From assembly GCA_018712905.1 (NCBI GenBank), contig DVGD01000052.1, positions 1-13,188 on the forward strand: a stretch of 13,188 nt of DNA. Direction: 5' to 3'. Under the pieces are notes generated by a model, which made no database searches, had not been told where the DNA came from, and saw only the letters and a list, made by a program, of their open reading frames with translations. Position 1 is the stretch's first letter. Every line of letters starts with the position of its first letter. Positions 6,191 through 12,157 of this stretch are shown one piece after another. Origin of the DNA: Candidatus Avoscillospira stercoripullorum. Its GTDB lineage: Bacteria; Bacillota; Clostridia; Oscillospirales; Oscillospiraceae. A program made the position numbers and the translations under genes.

Positions 6191-6638
6191 CGAACATTCC
6201 CATATTCTGATCCTGGGCTCCTTCCCCTCGGTGAAGTCCCGGGCGGGCATGTTTTTCTACCACCATCCCCAGAACCGGTTTTGGAAGGTCATCGCCGGGG
6301 TGCTGGGGCGGGAGACGCCGCAGACCATCGAGGAAAAGGCGGCCATGCTCCACGAGAGCCACATCGCATTGTGGGATGTGATTGCCCGGTGCGAGATCAC
6401 CGGCTCGCAGGATAGCTCCATCTCCCACGCAGAGCCCAACGACCTGGGGGAGATCTTCGCCGCCGCGCCCATCCGGGCGATTTTCCTCAACGGCGGCACG
6501 GCCTGGACGTATTTTTGCCGCACCAAGAAGGACTGGGGCGTCCCGGCCTTCAAGCTCCCCTCCACCAGCCCGGCCAACGCGGCCTGGACGCTTCCCAAGC
6601 TCCTGGGAGCCTGGGCGGTCATTCTTCCTTATTTATAA
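6156..6638 (+). CDS. DNA-deoxyinosine glycosylase (uracil-DNA glycosylase superfamily)
   Basis: 160 residues from a GTG preceded by AAAGGGTGA, and consistent with the internal promoter; ATG at 6129 and TTG at 6102 are in frame but lie in promoter elements. The sequence YDEHSHILILGSFPSVKSRAG (residues 11-31) holds the UDG-superfamily motif I region, HPQNRFWKV follows, and LPSTSPANA near the C-terminus corresponds to the motif II loop. These are characteristic of the hypoxanthine-DNA glycosylase family (UDG family 6), which removes deaminated adenine (hypoxanthine) and in some members uracil to begin base excision repair. The gene overlaps the flippase by 35 bases at its start and the convergent hydrolase by 20 bases at its end. 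Confidence 0.88.
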   Translation: MLETHPIPPLYDEHSHILILGSFPSVKSRAGMFFYHHPQNRFWKVIAGVLGRETPQTIEEKAAMLHESHIALWDVIARCEITGSQDSSISHAEPNDLGEIFAAAPIRAIFLNGGTAWTYFCRTKKDWGVPAFKLPSTSPANAAWTLPKLLGAWAVILPYL

Positions 6639-7218
6639 GCGCCTGTCCGGCCTCATAGATGGCCTCGGCCAGCGCCTTGGAGCCGGCGGCGGCAAAGTGG
6701 ACGTGATCTAAAAAGTAGTCTTCCGGGAACTTTTCGGCCAGGGCGAAGAGATCCAGCACCGCCAAGCCATTCTCTTCCATCACCTGGCAGGCGATGGCGT
6801 TGTAGTGGCGGATGTCGCTGTTTTTCCGGCAGGAATCGCCGGTGTAGTGCGCCTCCAGGGTGGGCGTGGAGGTGAGGAAGAGGAGCCTTGCATGGGGGAA
6901 GAGGGCTTGGAGCCGCCGGGTGAGGCGGGCGAGCATCAGACGGTAGACCTCCGGCGGAGTGAGGGGCTCGTCGCCCAGAATCCGCAGTACGTCCCAAAGC
7001 CCGGCGTTGAATACCACCAGCGAGATGGCCTCCCGGTTGCAGGCCGCCGCCCACTGGTGGGCGTAGCGCAGGGCGTACTGGGCGAAGCGGCAGTTTTCTG
7101 CGGGGCTGTGGATCTCCCACGCCCCGGCGGTGAGGGCGCGCAGGGCGGGCTCATAGCCTGGAAGTCCGTCGTCGCGCCCCATGCGAATGGAGTCTCCCAA
7201 GAGAAATACATGGTGCAT
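6619..7218 (-). CDS. SGNH/GDSL-family hydrolase
   Basis: 199 residues from the ATG at 7218, which has GAAGGA six bases upstream; an ATG two codons earlier touches that site directly. The fold markers are block I LGDSIRMG with nucleophile Ser10, block III FNAGLWD (70-76) in place of the usual G-x-N-D, and block V DHVHF (171-175) with the catalytic Asp171 and His174. SGNH enzymes are esterases or deacetylases, often on carbohydrate acetyl groups. No signal peptide is present, so it should act in the cytoplasm on an unknown ester. It runs convergently into the DNA glycosylase gene, with a 20-base tail overlap and no visible terminator between them. No convincing promoter was found upstream. Confidence 0.85.
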   Translation of the reverse strand: MHHVFLLGDSIRMGRDDGLPGYEPALRALTAGAWEIHSPAENCRFAQYALRYAHQWAAACNREAISLVVFNAGLWDVLRILGDEPLTPPEVYRLMLARLTRRLQALFPHARLLFLTSTPTLEAHYTGDSCRKNSDIRHYNAIACQVMEENGLAVLDLFALAEKFPEDYFLDHVHFAAAGSKALAEAIYEAGQALINKEE

Positions 7219-7290
7219 AGCCATTCCTTCTTTTCAAATTATTCACAAATCCTTTACGGAAATATGCTTTTTTTCGACAACCCACGGGGC

Positions 7291-7296
7291 TATAAT
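7291..7296 (+). promoter_or_regulatory. -10 box of the small peptide gene
   Basis: A perfect TATAAT lies 30 bases before the ATG at 7321 and just upstream of a very strong Shine-Dalgarno sequence. The -35 region is only a run of T with no good match to TTGACA, so promoter strength or activator dependence cannot be judged. Confidence 0.55.
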
Positions 7297-7320
7297 AACA
7301 CAGAAAGGAGGCGAGGACAA

Positions 7321-7398
7321 TGAAGCGAAATCAGAACATCCCGGATTTGGACGATCTCATCTTCGACGACGAAGAATTTCACGTCAGCGAACGCTGAG
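7321..7398 (+). CDS. 25-residue acidic peptide, stand-alone gene
   Basis: ATG at 7321 to TGA at 7396-7398. A near-perfect Shine-Dalgarno AAAGGAGG (7304-7311) precedes it with 9 bases of spacing, a TATAAT lies upstream, and an intrinsic terminator starts at the stop codon, so the gene is a complete transcription unit. The peptide starts Met-Lys-Arg-Asn, is strongly acidic in the middle (LDDLIFDDEEF, with 8 Asp/Glu in 25) and ends Ser-Glu-Arg. It has no signal peptide, membrane segment or Cys, so a transmembrane toxin or disulfide bacteriocin is unlikely. I do not recognise a family. It could be a small regulatory or protein-binding peptide, or the relic 5' end of a longer gene. Confidence 0.6.
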
Positions 7399-7433
7399 AG
7401 GAGCTTTGCGGGAGCAGGGCTTCTTCTTTTTTT
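7398..7433 (+). terminator. Terminator of the small peptide gene
   Basis: GCTTTGC (7403-7409) pairs with GCAGGGC (7414-7420) with two T-G wobbles and a GGGA loop. Weaker pairs extend it to 7398/7425, and it is followed by TTCTTC and a run of seven T ending at 7433. Confidence 0.7.
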
Positions 7434-7517
7434 ATAGATAGCAATTTTCTAATCCAGCGCGACCTGACGGCGCTCCCGGCTGATATCGAAAATCTCGCAA
7501 GAAAAATAAAAAAACCC

Positions 7518-7545
7518 TTGACAGGGGGAAATATTATGCTATAAT
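7518..7545 (+). promoter_or_regulatory. Promoter of tRNA-Thr
   Basis: TTGACA (7518-7523), 16 bases, then TATAAT (7540-7545) preceded by TG (extended -10). It lies about 20 bases before the mature tRNA 5' end. A 9-bp inverted repeat ATCTCGCAA/TTGCGAGAT (7492-7500 and 7557-7565) brackets it. Confidence 0.9.
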
Positions 7546-7565
7546 AATGAAGCTGATTGCGAGAT

Positions 7566-7641
7566 GCTGTTATAGCTCAGTCGGTAGAGCGCGTCATTGG
7601 TAATGACGAGGTCGGCAGTTCAAATCTGCCTAACAGCTCCA
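7566..7641 (+). tRNA. tRNA-Thr (anticodon GGT)
   Basis: Acceptor GCTGTTA (7566-7572) pairs with TAACAGC (7631-7637), discriminator T, and CCA is encoded (7639-7641). The D arm GCTCAGTCGGTAGAGC and T arm GGCAGTTCAAATCTGCC are canonical. The anticodon stem CGTCA/TGACG encloses TTGGTAA, giving GGT, which reads ACC threonine codons. Length is 76 bases. Its 3' end faces an integrase gene, making it the likely integration site of the element to the right. Confidence 0.97.
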
Positions 7642-7644
7642 AAG

Positions 7645-7678
7645 AAAACCCTAGAGCCGCAAGGCTTCTGGGGTTTTT
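7645..7678 (+). terminator. Terminator after tRNA-Thr
   Basis: AAAACCC (7645-7651) and GAGCC (7654-7658) pair with GGCTT and GGGG plus five T (7663-7678) around a GCAA tetraloop, with mismatches in the middle. It begins four bases after the encoded CCA. Confidence 0.75.
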
Positions 7679-7707
7679 ACTTTTTCTGGAAGGCAAACGC
7701 CCAGCGT

Positions 7708-7731
7708 AAAAACCGACACAAAAACCGACAC
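7708..7731. repeat. Tandem 12-bp direct repeats beside the integrase gene
   Basis: AAAAACCGACAC occurs twice back to back (7708-7719 and 7720-7731), between the tRNA and the 3' end of the integrase gene. Short direct repeats in this place are typical arm-type binding sites for the N-terminal domain of tyrosine integrases; that role is inferred from position. Confidence 0.7.
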
Positions 7732-7734
7732 CAT

Positions 7735-7766
7735 GCCGTACAGGTCATTCCTGTGCGGCTTTTTTT
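7735..7766 (+). terminator. Terminator overlapping the integrase 3' end
   Basis: GCCGTACAGG (7735-7744) pairs with CCTGTGCGGC (7750-7759) with one wobble, followed by seven T (7760-7766). The T tract points away from the tRNA, so the structure stops rightward transcripts. It covers the last codons of the integrase and would keep tRNA readthrough from running antisense into that gene. Confidence 0.8.
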
Positions 7767-8941
7767 AATGCCTGCCGGAAGATCTGGCTGGCCTGCCGGA
7801 TGCTCTCTTCGTTGGCGTGGGTGTACATCCGCAGCGTGACCGCCTTGTCGCTGTGCCCCAGCTTTTCCGATACGCTGGCCACGTCCGCCCCCGCTGTAAT
7901 GGCCACGCTGGCGAAGGTGTGCCGCAGCTTGTGGGGGTGCAGGTCGGGAATTCCGTAGCGCTTCGAGAAGTTCTGCATATACCGCACGGGGCTATGGGGG
8001 TGCATCGGTTCGGGGCTGCCGTCCTGGGTGAATACAAAGGCGCTGATGGCCGACTCTGCCTGCTCCTGCCGCAGCGCCCGCAGTAGCGCGATAATCTCCG
8101 GGTCAATGTCTACAATGCGGGTGCGCCCGTTTTTCGGCGTATCCAGGTAGACGCCCTTCTGGGGCGTATAGCAGAGATTGCGGCAGATGGTGATGGAACA
8201 CATCTGAAAGTCAATGTCCCGCCATTGGAGGCCGCCGCATTCGCCCCGCCGGATGCCGGTGTCGATCAGCAGCCGGAGAAAGACCTGCCATTTTAGCGGC
8301 TCTTCTTTGAGGCAGTCCAAGATATACCGCACTTCCCCGGCGGTATAGGCTTCGATCTCCTGCTTCTGCACTTCGTCTTTCCGGGGCTTGGGGCGCTCCA
8401 CCTTGTCCATCGGATTGCGGGGGATCATGTCGGACAGATAGGCCATTTTGAAGAGGCCGGAGAGGATCACGTAGCACTTGACCACCGAGCTGTGCGCCTT
8501 GCCCTGGGCTTGCAGCTTCAGCAGCAGGGCGGTCACGTCGGCGGGGGAAATGTCCGGCAGCTTCTGCTCCCCCAGCGCCGGGTAAATCCAGCGGTCGAGG
8601 CAGCCTTGATAGCTGCAACGGCTATTCTCGGACAGCGTGACCGTTTTGGCGGGCATGAAGACCCGCTCCCCAAATTGGTGAAGCGTCTGGATTTTCGCCG
8701 CCTCTGCGGCCTCCTGGGCTTCCTGCTGGCGCTTCTCCTCCCGGCTGACCACTTCCCCGGCCTTGCATTGCCGCTCAAATTCGGCGGCGACTTTTGTAAG
8801 CTCCCGGTCAATCGCCCGCTGGCTCCACCCTTCCGGGGGATACCATCGAGAAGTGAGCCGGGCTTTTTCACGTCCCCGGCGGACAGTGATTTCATAGAAA
8901 ACCTTTCCGGCTTTATTAGTCATCTTCCGGGTTGACGGCAT
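7745..8941 (-). CDS. Tyrosine recombinase/integrase
   Basis: 398 residues from the ATG at 8941, chosen because AAGGAGG lies 9 bases upstream; a longer frame begins at 9034 with an unlikely N-terminal extension read from repressor sequence. The order is an N-terminal beta-rich arm-binding segment (about 1-35), a charged helical stretch (40-85, many Glu/Ala/Gln), a core-binding SAM-like domain (about 88-180) and the catalytic domain. Active-site residues are all visible: Arg231 in DTGIRRGE, Lys270 in the TPKNGRTR hairpin, His337 and Arg340 in HPHKLRHT, His363 in LGHSD and Tyr373 in RMYTHA. It catalyses site-specific integration and excision, presumably at tRNA-Thr. It overlaps the end of the repressor gene by 26 bases, so its ribosome binding site lies inside that gene and the two are probably expressed together from the repressor promoter. 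Confidence 0.95.
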   Translation of the reverse strand: MPSTRKMTNKAGKVFYEITVRRGREKARLTSRWYPPEGWSQRAIDRELTKVAAEFERQCKAGEVVSREEKRQQEAQEAAEAAKIQTLHQFGERVFMPAKTVTLSENSRCSYQGCLDRWIYPALGEQKLPDISPADVTALLLKLQAQGKAHSSVVKCYVILSGLFKMAYLSDMIPRNPMDKVERPKPRKDEVQKQEIEAYTAGEVRYILDCLKEEPLKWQVFLRLLIDTGIRRGECGGLQWRDIDFQMCSITICRNLCYTPQKGVYLDTPKNGRTRIVDIDPEIIALLRALRQEQAESAISAFVFTQDGSPEPMHPHSPVRYMQNFSKRYGIPDLHPHKLRHTFASVAITAGADVASVSEKLGHSDKAVTLRMYTHANEESIRQASQIFRQALKKAAQE

Positions 8942-9527
8942 TGTATGACGCCTCCTTCTCTCGTGCCTTTTTTTCTTTTTCAACAAAATCTGGAACCGGA
9001 ACACTATATGCCAAGACATCGAGAAGTGCTTCAAATAATAGAAATTGCTTCATTCTGACGTTTTTTCTCTCGTAATATACACCGGAAACGGTATTAGACC
9101 ATGATTTTGCATGGTTTACTGCTTGAATGTAATCCGAAGCAGCAGAAGCAAAATTGCCAAATTGTGGAGATTTTGCCAACAAACTGAGGAAGGCACCGGA
9201 AATTCCTTGAAGATCTTGCTTGTCTTTTGAAAGCTGCTGTGCTGCTTCATCAAGAATGCCCATATCCTCTGCGGTGAGTTCTTTGGTCTCTATTCGCTCA
9301 TAGTCCGACAAGCCTATCAAATAATCCGAAGAGACGGAGAAAAACAAAGCAATCGTTTTTAGCTTGTCGATATTTGGCTGGCCTGTGCCGTCGGCGTACT
9401 GTGAGACGGCTTGTCTCGAAATATTCAATTCCCTTGCCAGTTCTGTCCTTGTCACGCTGCGGTCATCTAAAAGTTTTCTAAGGCGTTCCGGGAAAACACC
9501 GTTGTATTTCTCTAGCGTTGACATCAT
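8916..9527 (-). CDS. XRE-family transcriptional repressor of the element
   Basis: 203 residues, starting at tandem ATGs (9527 or 9524) after GGCGGTG. Residues 12-72 form a Cro/CI-type helix-turn-helix (TRTELARELNISRQAVSQYADGTGQPNIDKLKTIA). The remaining ~130 residues are helical, with charged Lys/Glu-rich ends and no LexA-like Ser/Lys peptidase motif that I can see, so induction by self-cleavage is unlikely. The gene sits between the integrase and a repeat-rich divergent promoter region, the position of a lysogeny repressor. It should bind the repeated CTTGCGTTTA-like sites upstream and control both its own promoter and the rightward promoter. Codon use is AT-richer than the host genes around it. 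Confidence 0.9.
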   Translation of the reverse strand: MMSTLEKYNGVFPERLRKLLDDRSVTRTELARELNISRQAVSQYADGTGQPNIDKLKTIALFFSVSSDYLIGLSDYERIETKELTAEDMGILDEAAQQLSKDKQDLQGISGAFLSLLAKSPQFGNFASAASDYIQAVNHAKSWSNTVSGVYYERKNVRMKQFLLFEALLDVLAYSVPVPDFVEKEKKAREKEASYNAVNPEDD

Positions 9528-9548
9528 TCACACCGCCTAAATGCAATA

Positions 9549-9624
9549 TTTTCTTGCGTTTATAAGATAGAAGCAATTTATCTTTGCGTTTACGTTTTTC
9601 TTGCGCTATTATGATTATAGCAAG
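9549..9624. promoter_or_regulatory. Putative operator cluster of the XRE repressor
   Basis: TTTTCTTGCG is present twice exactly (9549-9558 and 9596-9605), and a related TTTGCGTTTA lies between (9583-9592). CTTGCGCTAT...TATAGCAAG (9600-9624) forms an imperfect inverted repeat covering the -10 boxes of both opposed promoters. The shared core is YTTGCGYTWW. Repeated sites across a divergent switch are what a CI-type repressor would bind; the assignment is inferred. Confidence 0.55.
9584..9612 (+). promoter_or_regulatory. Rightward promoter of the element (now reading into phnC)
   Basis: TTGCGT (9584-9589), 17 bases, then TATTAT (9607-9612). It overlaps the repeated CTTGCG sites and lies next to the leftward -10. 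The next gene downstream on this strand starts at 9679 and runs into phnC. Confidence 0.5.
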
Positions 9625-9642
9625 TAAAAATTGCGCCGTCAA
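9614..9642 (-). promoter_or_regulatory. Leftward promoter of the repressor-integrase unit
   Basis: On the minus strand TTGACG (complement of 9637-9642), 17 bases, and a perfect TATAAT (complement of 9614-9619). It gives a leader of about 80 bases before the repressor and overlaps the rightward promoter. Confidence 0.85.
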
Positions 9643-9678
9643 GATAAAGAAAAACAAAAAAGGAAGGTGATTTACGTC

Positions 9679-10515
9679 ATGGACGAAAAGGCCAGAGAGG
9701 CACAGCGAACCTATATGAAAGAATGGCGTCGCAAGAATCGCGACAAGGTTAGAGAGAGCAATCGACGGTATTGGGCAAATAGTAGCCGTTCGCATTGTCA
9801 TAGCTATGAGGCTCTGCGGCATATCAACCTGACCATTGACCAGGGTGAGTTCGTGGCCATTATCGGTCTGTCCGGCGCAGGCAAGTCCACTCTGATTCGC
9901 ACCATCAACCGGATGCACGACATCACCCAGGGGACCCTGACGGTGGACGGCACCGACGTCATGTCCCTCCACGGGAAGAGTCTGCGAAAATTCCGGCGGA
10001 AGATCGGCATGATCTTCCAGTCCTTTAACCTGATCACCCGGACCACTGTCATCAAGAACGTGCTCACCGCCTTTGTCCCGGCCCTGCCCTGGTGGCGGGC
10101 AACACTTGGCATCTTCACAAAGGCGGAGAAGATGAAGGCCCTGGAGGCACTGGACCAGATGGGAATTCTGGACAAGGCCTTTGTCCGGGCGGACCAGCTC
10201 TCCGGCGGCCAGCAGCAGCGGGTGGCTCTGGCCCGGACCCTGGCCCAGGACCCCCAGATCATCTTGGCAGACGAGCCGGTGGCCTCCCTGGACCCGGTGA
10301 CCGCCAAGCAGGTTATGGATGACTTCCAGCGGATCAACCGGGAGATGCACATCACAGTCCTCATCAACATCCACCACGTGGAGCTGGCGCTCCAGTATGC
10401 CACCCGGGTGGTGGGCATCCGGGCCGGTGAGATCGTCTACGACGGCCCGGCGGACCAGGTGGATCAGGCGGTGCTGGACGCCATCTACCAGGGGAAGCAG
10501 GAGGAGCCGGCATGA
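9679..10515 (+). CDS. phnC: Chimeric PhnC: phosphonate ABC transporter ATPase with foreign N-terminus
   Basis: 278 residues from the ATG at 9679, with AGGAAGGTGA upstream at good spacing. Residues 1 to about 34 (Lys/Arg-rich, KEWRRKNRDKVRESNRRYWA) resemble small early-gene proteins of phages and integrative elements. From about residue 43 (YEALRHINLTIDQGEFVAI) the protein is PhnC: Walker A GLSGAGKST (63-71), Q-loop Gln114 in FQSFNL, signature LSGGQ (174-178), Walker B IILADEP (194-200), D-loop SLD (203-205) and H-loop His232. Normal PhnC begins with a strand and an A-loop of the type FxxVSKxYPxG, which stacks on adenine; these ~18 residues are absent here. Energised import of phosphonates or phosphate esters would need this subunit, so function may be impaired. 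The stop overlaps the next start (ATGA). Confidence 0.85.
   Translation: MDEKAREAQRTYMKEWRRKNRDKVRESNRRYWANSSRSHCHSYEALRHINLTIDQGEFVAIIGLSGAGKSTLIRTINRMHDITQGTLTVDGTDVMSLHGKSLRKFRRKIGMIFQSFNLITRTTVIKNVLTAFVPALPWWRATLGIFTKAEKMKALEALDQMGILDKAFVRADQLSGGQQQRVALARTLAQDPQIILADEPVASLDPVTAKQVMDDFQRINREMHITVLINIHHVELALQYATRVVGIRAGEIVYDGPADQVDQAVLDAIYQGKQEEPA
9770..9806 (+). other. Fusion junction between mobile-element gene and phnC
   Basis: Codon use and similarity change here: upstream codons belong to the basic early protein (ending about RRYWAN), downstream codons to PhnC (from about SYEAL). The bases between encode SSRSHCHS and match neither part by eye. No direct repeat or copy of the tRNA-Thr end is visible at the junction, so it does not look like a clean attachment site. 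Confidence 0.6.
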
Positions 10516-11333
10516 GCGTGTATGACAAGATCTTCCCGCCCAAACTGCTCACGCTCCCCAATGGGAAGCAGGTGAGCAAGCCCCGCTCCCGGGCACCCCT
10601 GGCAGCAGTCATTCTGGTGGCCATGACGACCCTCTCGGTAGAGGTCACTGGTTTTGATATGGGCGTTCTCGTCAGCCGGATCCGGGAGTTCTTTGTTATC
10701 CTGGGGGAGATGATCCCGCCGCAGTGGGACTATATGTCCCAGATCTGGCAGCCCCTGTTCGATACCATCAAGATATCCCTGCTGGGCTCCTTCATCGGCT
10801 CGATCCTGGTGGTTCCCTTTGCTATGCTGGCCTCCACCAACATCATCCACAGCCGGGTGGTCGTGGCGGCCATGCGGCTGCTGCTGAGCATCATCCGCAC
10901 CCTGCCCACCCTGGTATCCGCCCTGATCGCCACCTACATCTTCGGCCTTGGCACTCTGGCGGGCACCACTGCCATCGCCATCTTCACCTTCGCCTATATC
11001 GGCAAGATCCTCTACGAGGAGATCGAGACCGTGGACATGGATCCCTTCGAGGCTATGGAGGCCATGGGAGCCACCAAGGTGCGCTCCTTCATCAGCGCCA
11101 TCGTGCCCCAGGTACTGCCCTCCTATCTCTCCAACTGCCTGTTCTGCTTCGAGGGCAATGTGCGCTACGCCTCCATTTTGGGCTATGTGGGTGCCGGTGG
11201 ACTGGGCCTGATCCTCAACGAGAAGATCGGCTGGCGGGAGTATGCCAGCGTGGGCATGATCCTGCTGGCCCTGTTCATCACGGTATTCATCATTGAGACG
11301 ATCAGCCGCGCCGCCCGGAAGCGGCTGGTATAA
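10512..11333 (+). CDS. phnE: Phosphonate ABC transporter permease PhnE (first copy)
   Basis: 273 residues, inner-membrane permease of a PhnCDE-type importer. The N-terminus is long and cytosolic, with about six membrane segments beginning near residue 29. The segment near 84-130 leads into a conserved IIRTLPTLVSALIATYIFGLG region. The EAA loop that contacts the ATPase is EAMEAMGATKVRSFISAIVPQ (about 180-200), and EGNVRYASILGYVGAGGLG (214-232) is typical of PhnE. It overlaps phnC by 4 bases, so translation is coupled. Together with the second PhnE it should form a heterodimeric channel for a phosphonate or phosphate ester delivered by PhnD. Confidence 0.93.
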   Translation: MSVYDKIFPPKLLTLPNGKQVSKPRSRAPLAAVILVAMTTLSVEVTGFDMGVLVSRIREFFVILGEMIPPQWDYMSQIWQPLFDTIKISLLGSFIGSILVVPFAMLASTNIIHSRVVVAAMRLLLSIIRTLPTLVSALIATYIFGLGTLAGTTAIAIFTFAYIGKILYEEIETVDMDPFEAMEAMGATKVRSFISAIVPQVLPSYLSNCLFCFEGNVRYASILGYVGAGGLGLILNEKIGWREYASVGMILLALFITVFIIETISRAARKRLV

Positions 11334-11345
11334 GGAGGGGCTGCT

Positions 11346-12155
11346 ATGAACAATCGAATTGAAGCGGCCTATGAGCAGCGGACCCGCCGCTGGGTGTTTG
11401 AGCTGGCCGTGGCGCTGGTGGTAGCTGCCCTGTTGATTTGGAGCGGTACTGCGGTGGAGACGGCGGGTACCACCCAGAGCGGTGCCACGATTGCCTGGAA
11501 CATCCTGGCCGGTATCTTCCACCCGGATACAGGTCTGCTGTTCAATTTCACCACCCAGGGTGTGCCCTACCTGCTGCTGGAGACCATCTGCATCGCCTTC
11601 CTGGGCACCATTGTGGGGGCGATCCTCTCCATTCCTCGGGCCTTCCTCTCCGCCTCCAACCTGGCGCCCAAGCCGGTGGCTTTCCTTGGGCGGATCATCA
11701 TTATGGCGATCCGCACGGTCCCCGCCTTTGTCTATGGGCTCATGTTTATCCGGGTCACCGGCCCCGGCGCCTTTGCGGGCCTTTTGACCATGTCCCTGTG
11801 CTCAGTTGGCATGGTGAGCAAAATGTATATCGAGGCCATCGAGGATCTGGATGTGCGGGTGCTGGAATCCCTGGACGCGGCAGGCTGCACCACCTGGCAG
11901 AAGATCCGCTACGGCATCCTGCCCCAGCTGATGCCCAACTTCGCCTCCACCGCCATTTACCGCTTTGACATCAACCTGCGGGACGCCACCGTGCTGGGTC
12001 TGGTGGGAGCCGGCGGCATCGGTGCGCCGCTGATCTTCGCCATGAACGCCTACCGCTGGGAGGAAGCCGGCGCCATCCTGGCGGGCCTCATCGTGCTGGT
12101 GCTGATTGTGGAGTGGATCTCCACCAAAATCCGGGTCAAGCTGGCCAGGGGGTAA
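11346..12155 (+). CDS. phnE: Phosphonate ABC transporter permease PhnE (second copy)
   Basis: 269 residues, 12 bases behind the first permease with a strong AAGGAGGGG site before the ATG. About six membrane segments; IRTVPAFVYGLMFIRVTGPG (122-141), the EAA loop ESLDAAGCTTWQKIRYGILPQ (174-194) and LRDATVLGLVGAGGIG (211-226) mark it as PhnE. It is diverged from the first copy rather than a recent duplicate, consistent with a heterodimer in which each subunit contacts one ATPase. Confidence 0.93.
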   Translation: MNNRIEAAYEQRTRRWVFELAVALVVAALLIWSGTAVETAGTTQSGATIAWNILAGIFHPDTGLLFNFTTQGVPYLLLETICIAFLGTIVGAILSIPRAFLSASNLAPKPVAFLGRIIIMAIRTVPAFVYGLMFIRVTGPGAFAGLLTMSLCSVGMVSKMYIEAIEDLDVRVLESLDAAGCTTWQKIRYGILPQLMPNFASTAIYRFDINLRDATVLGLVGAGGIGAPLIFAMNAYRWEEAGAILAGLIVLVLIVEWISTKIRVKLARG

Positions 12156-12157
12156 TC

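Larger units (their letters stand above)
7642..9790. mobile_element. Left arm of an integrated element (integrase plus repressor), truncated
   Basis: The order tRNA 3' end, direct repeats, tyrosine integrase reading toward the tRNA, XRE repressor, divergent early promoter and a small basic early gene is the standard left arm of a temperate phage or integrative conjugative element. Nothing further of such an element follows: after about 2.1 kb the sequence enters the phn transporter operon. I did not find a second copy of the tRNA-Thr 3' end in the window, so no right attachment site can be defined, and the right boundary given is the approximate fusion point inside the phnC reading frame. Confidence 0.7.

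Noticed and set aside
7492..7565. 9-bp inverted repeat flanking the tRNA-Thr promoter as a regulatory site or insertion sequence end
   Set aside because: The arms are short and widely spaced, no target duplication or further match is present, and a stable RNA promoter needs no such site.
10485..11522. 345-residue minus-strand frame across phnC-phnE-phnE
   Set aside because: It is a shadow of strongly conserved permease genes and has an His/Gly/Asp/Gln-rich composition typical of antisense translation.
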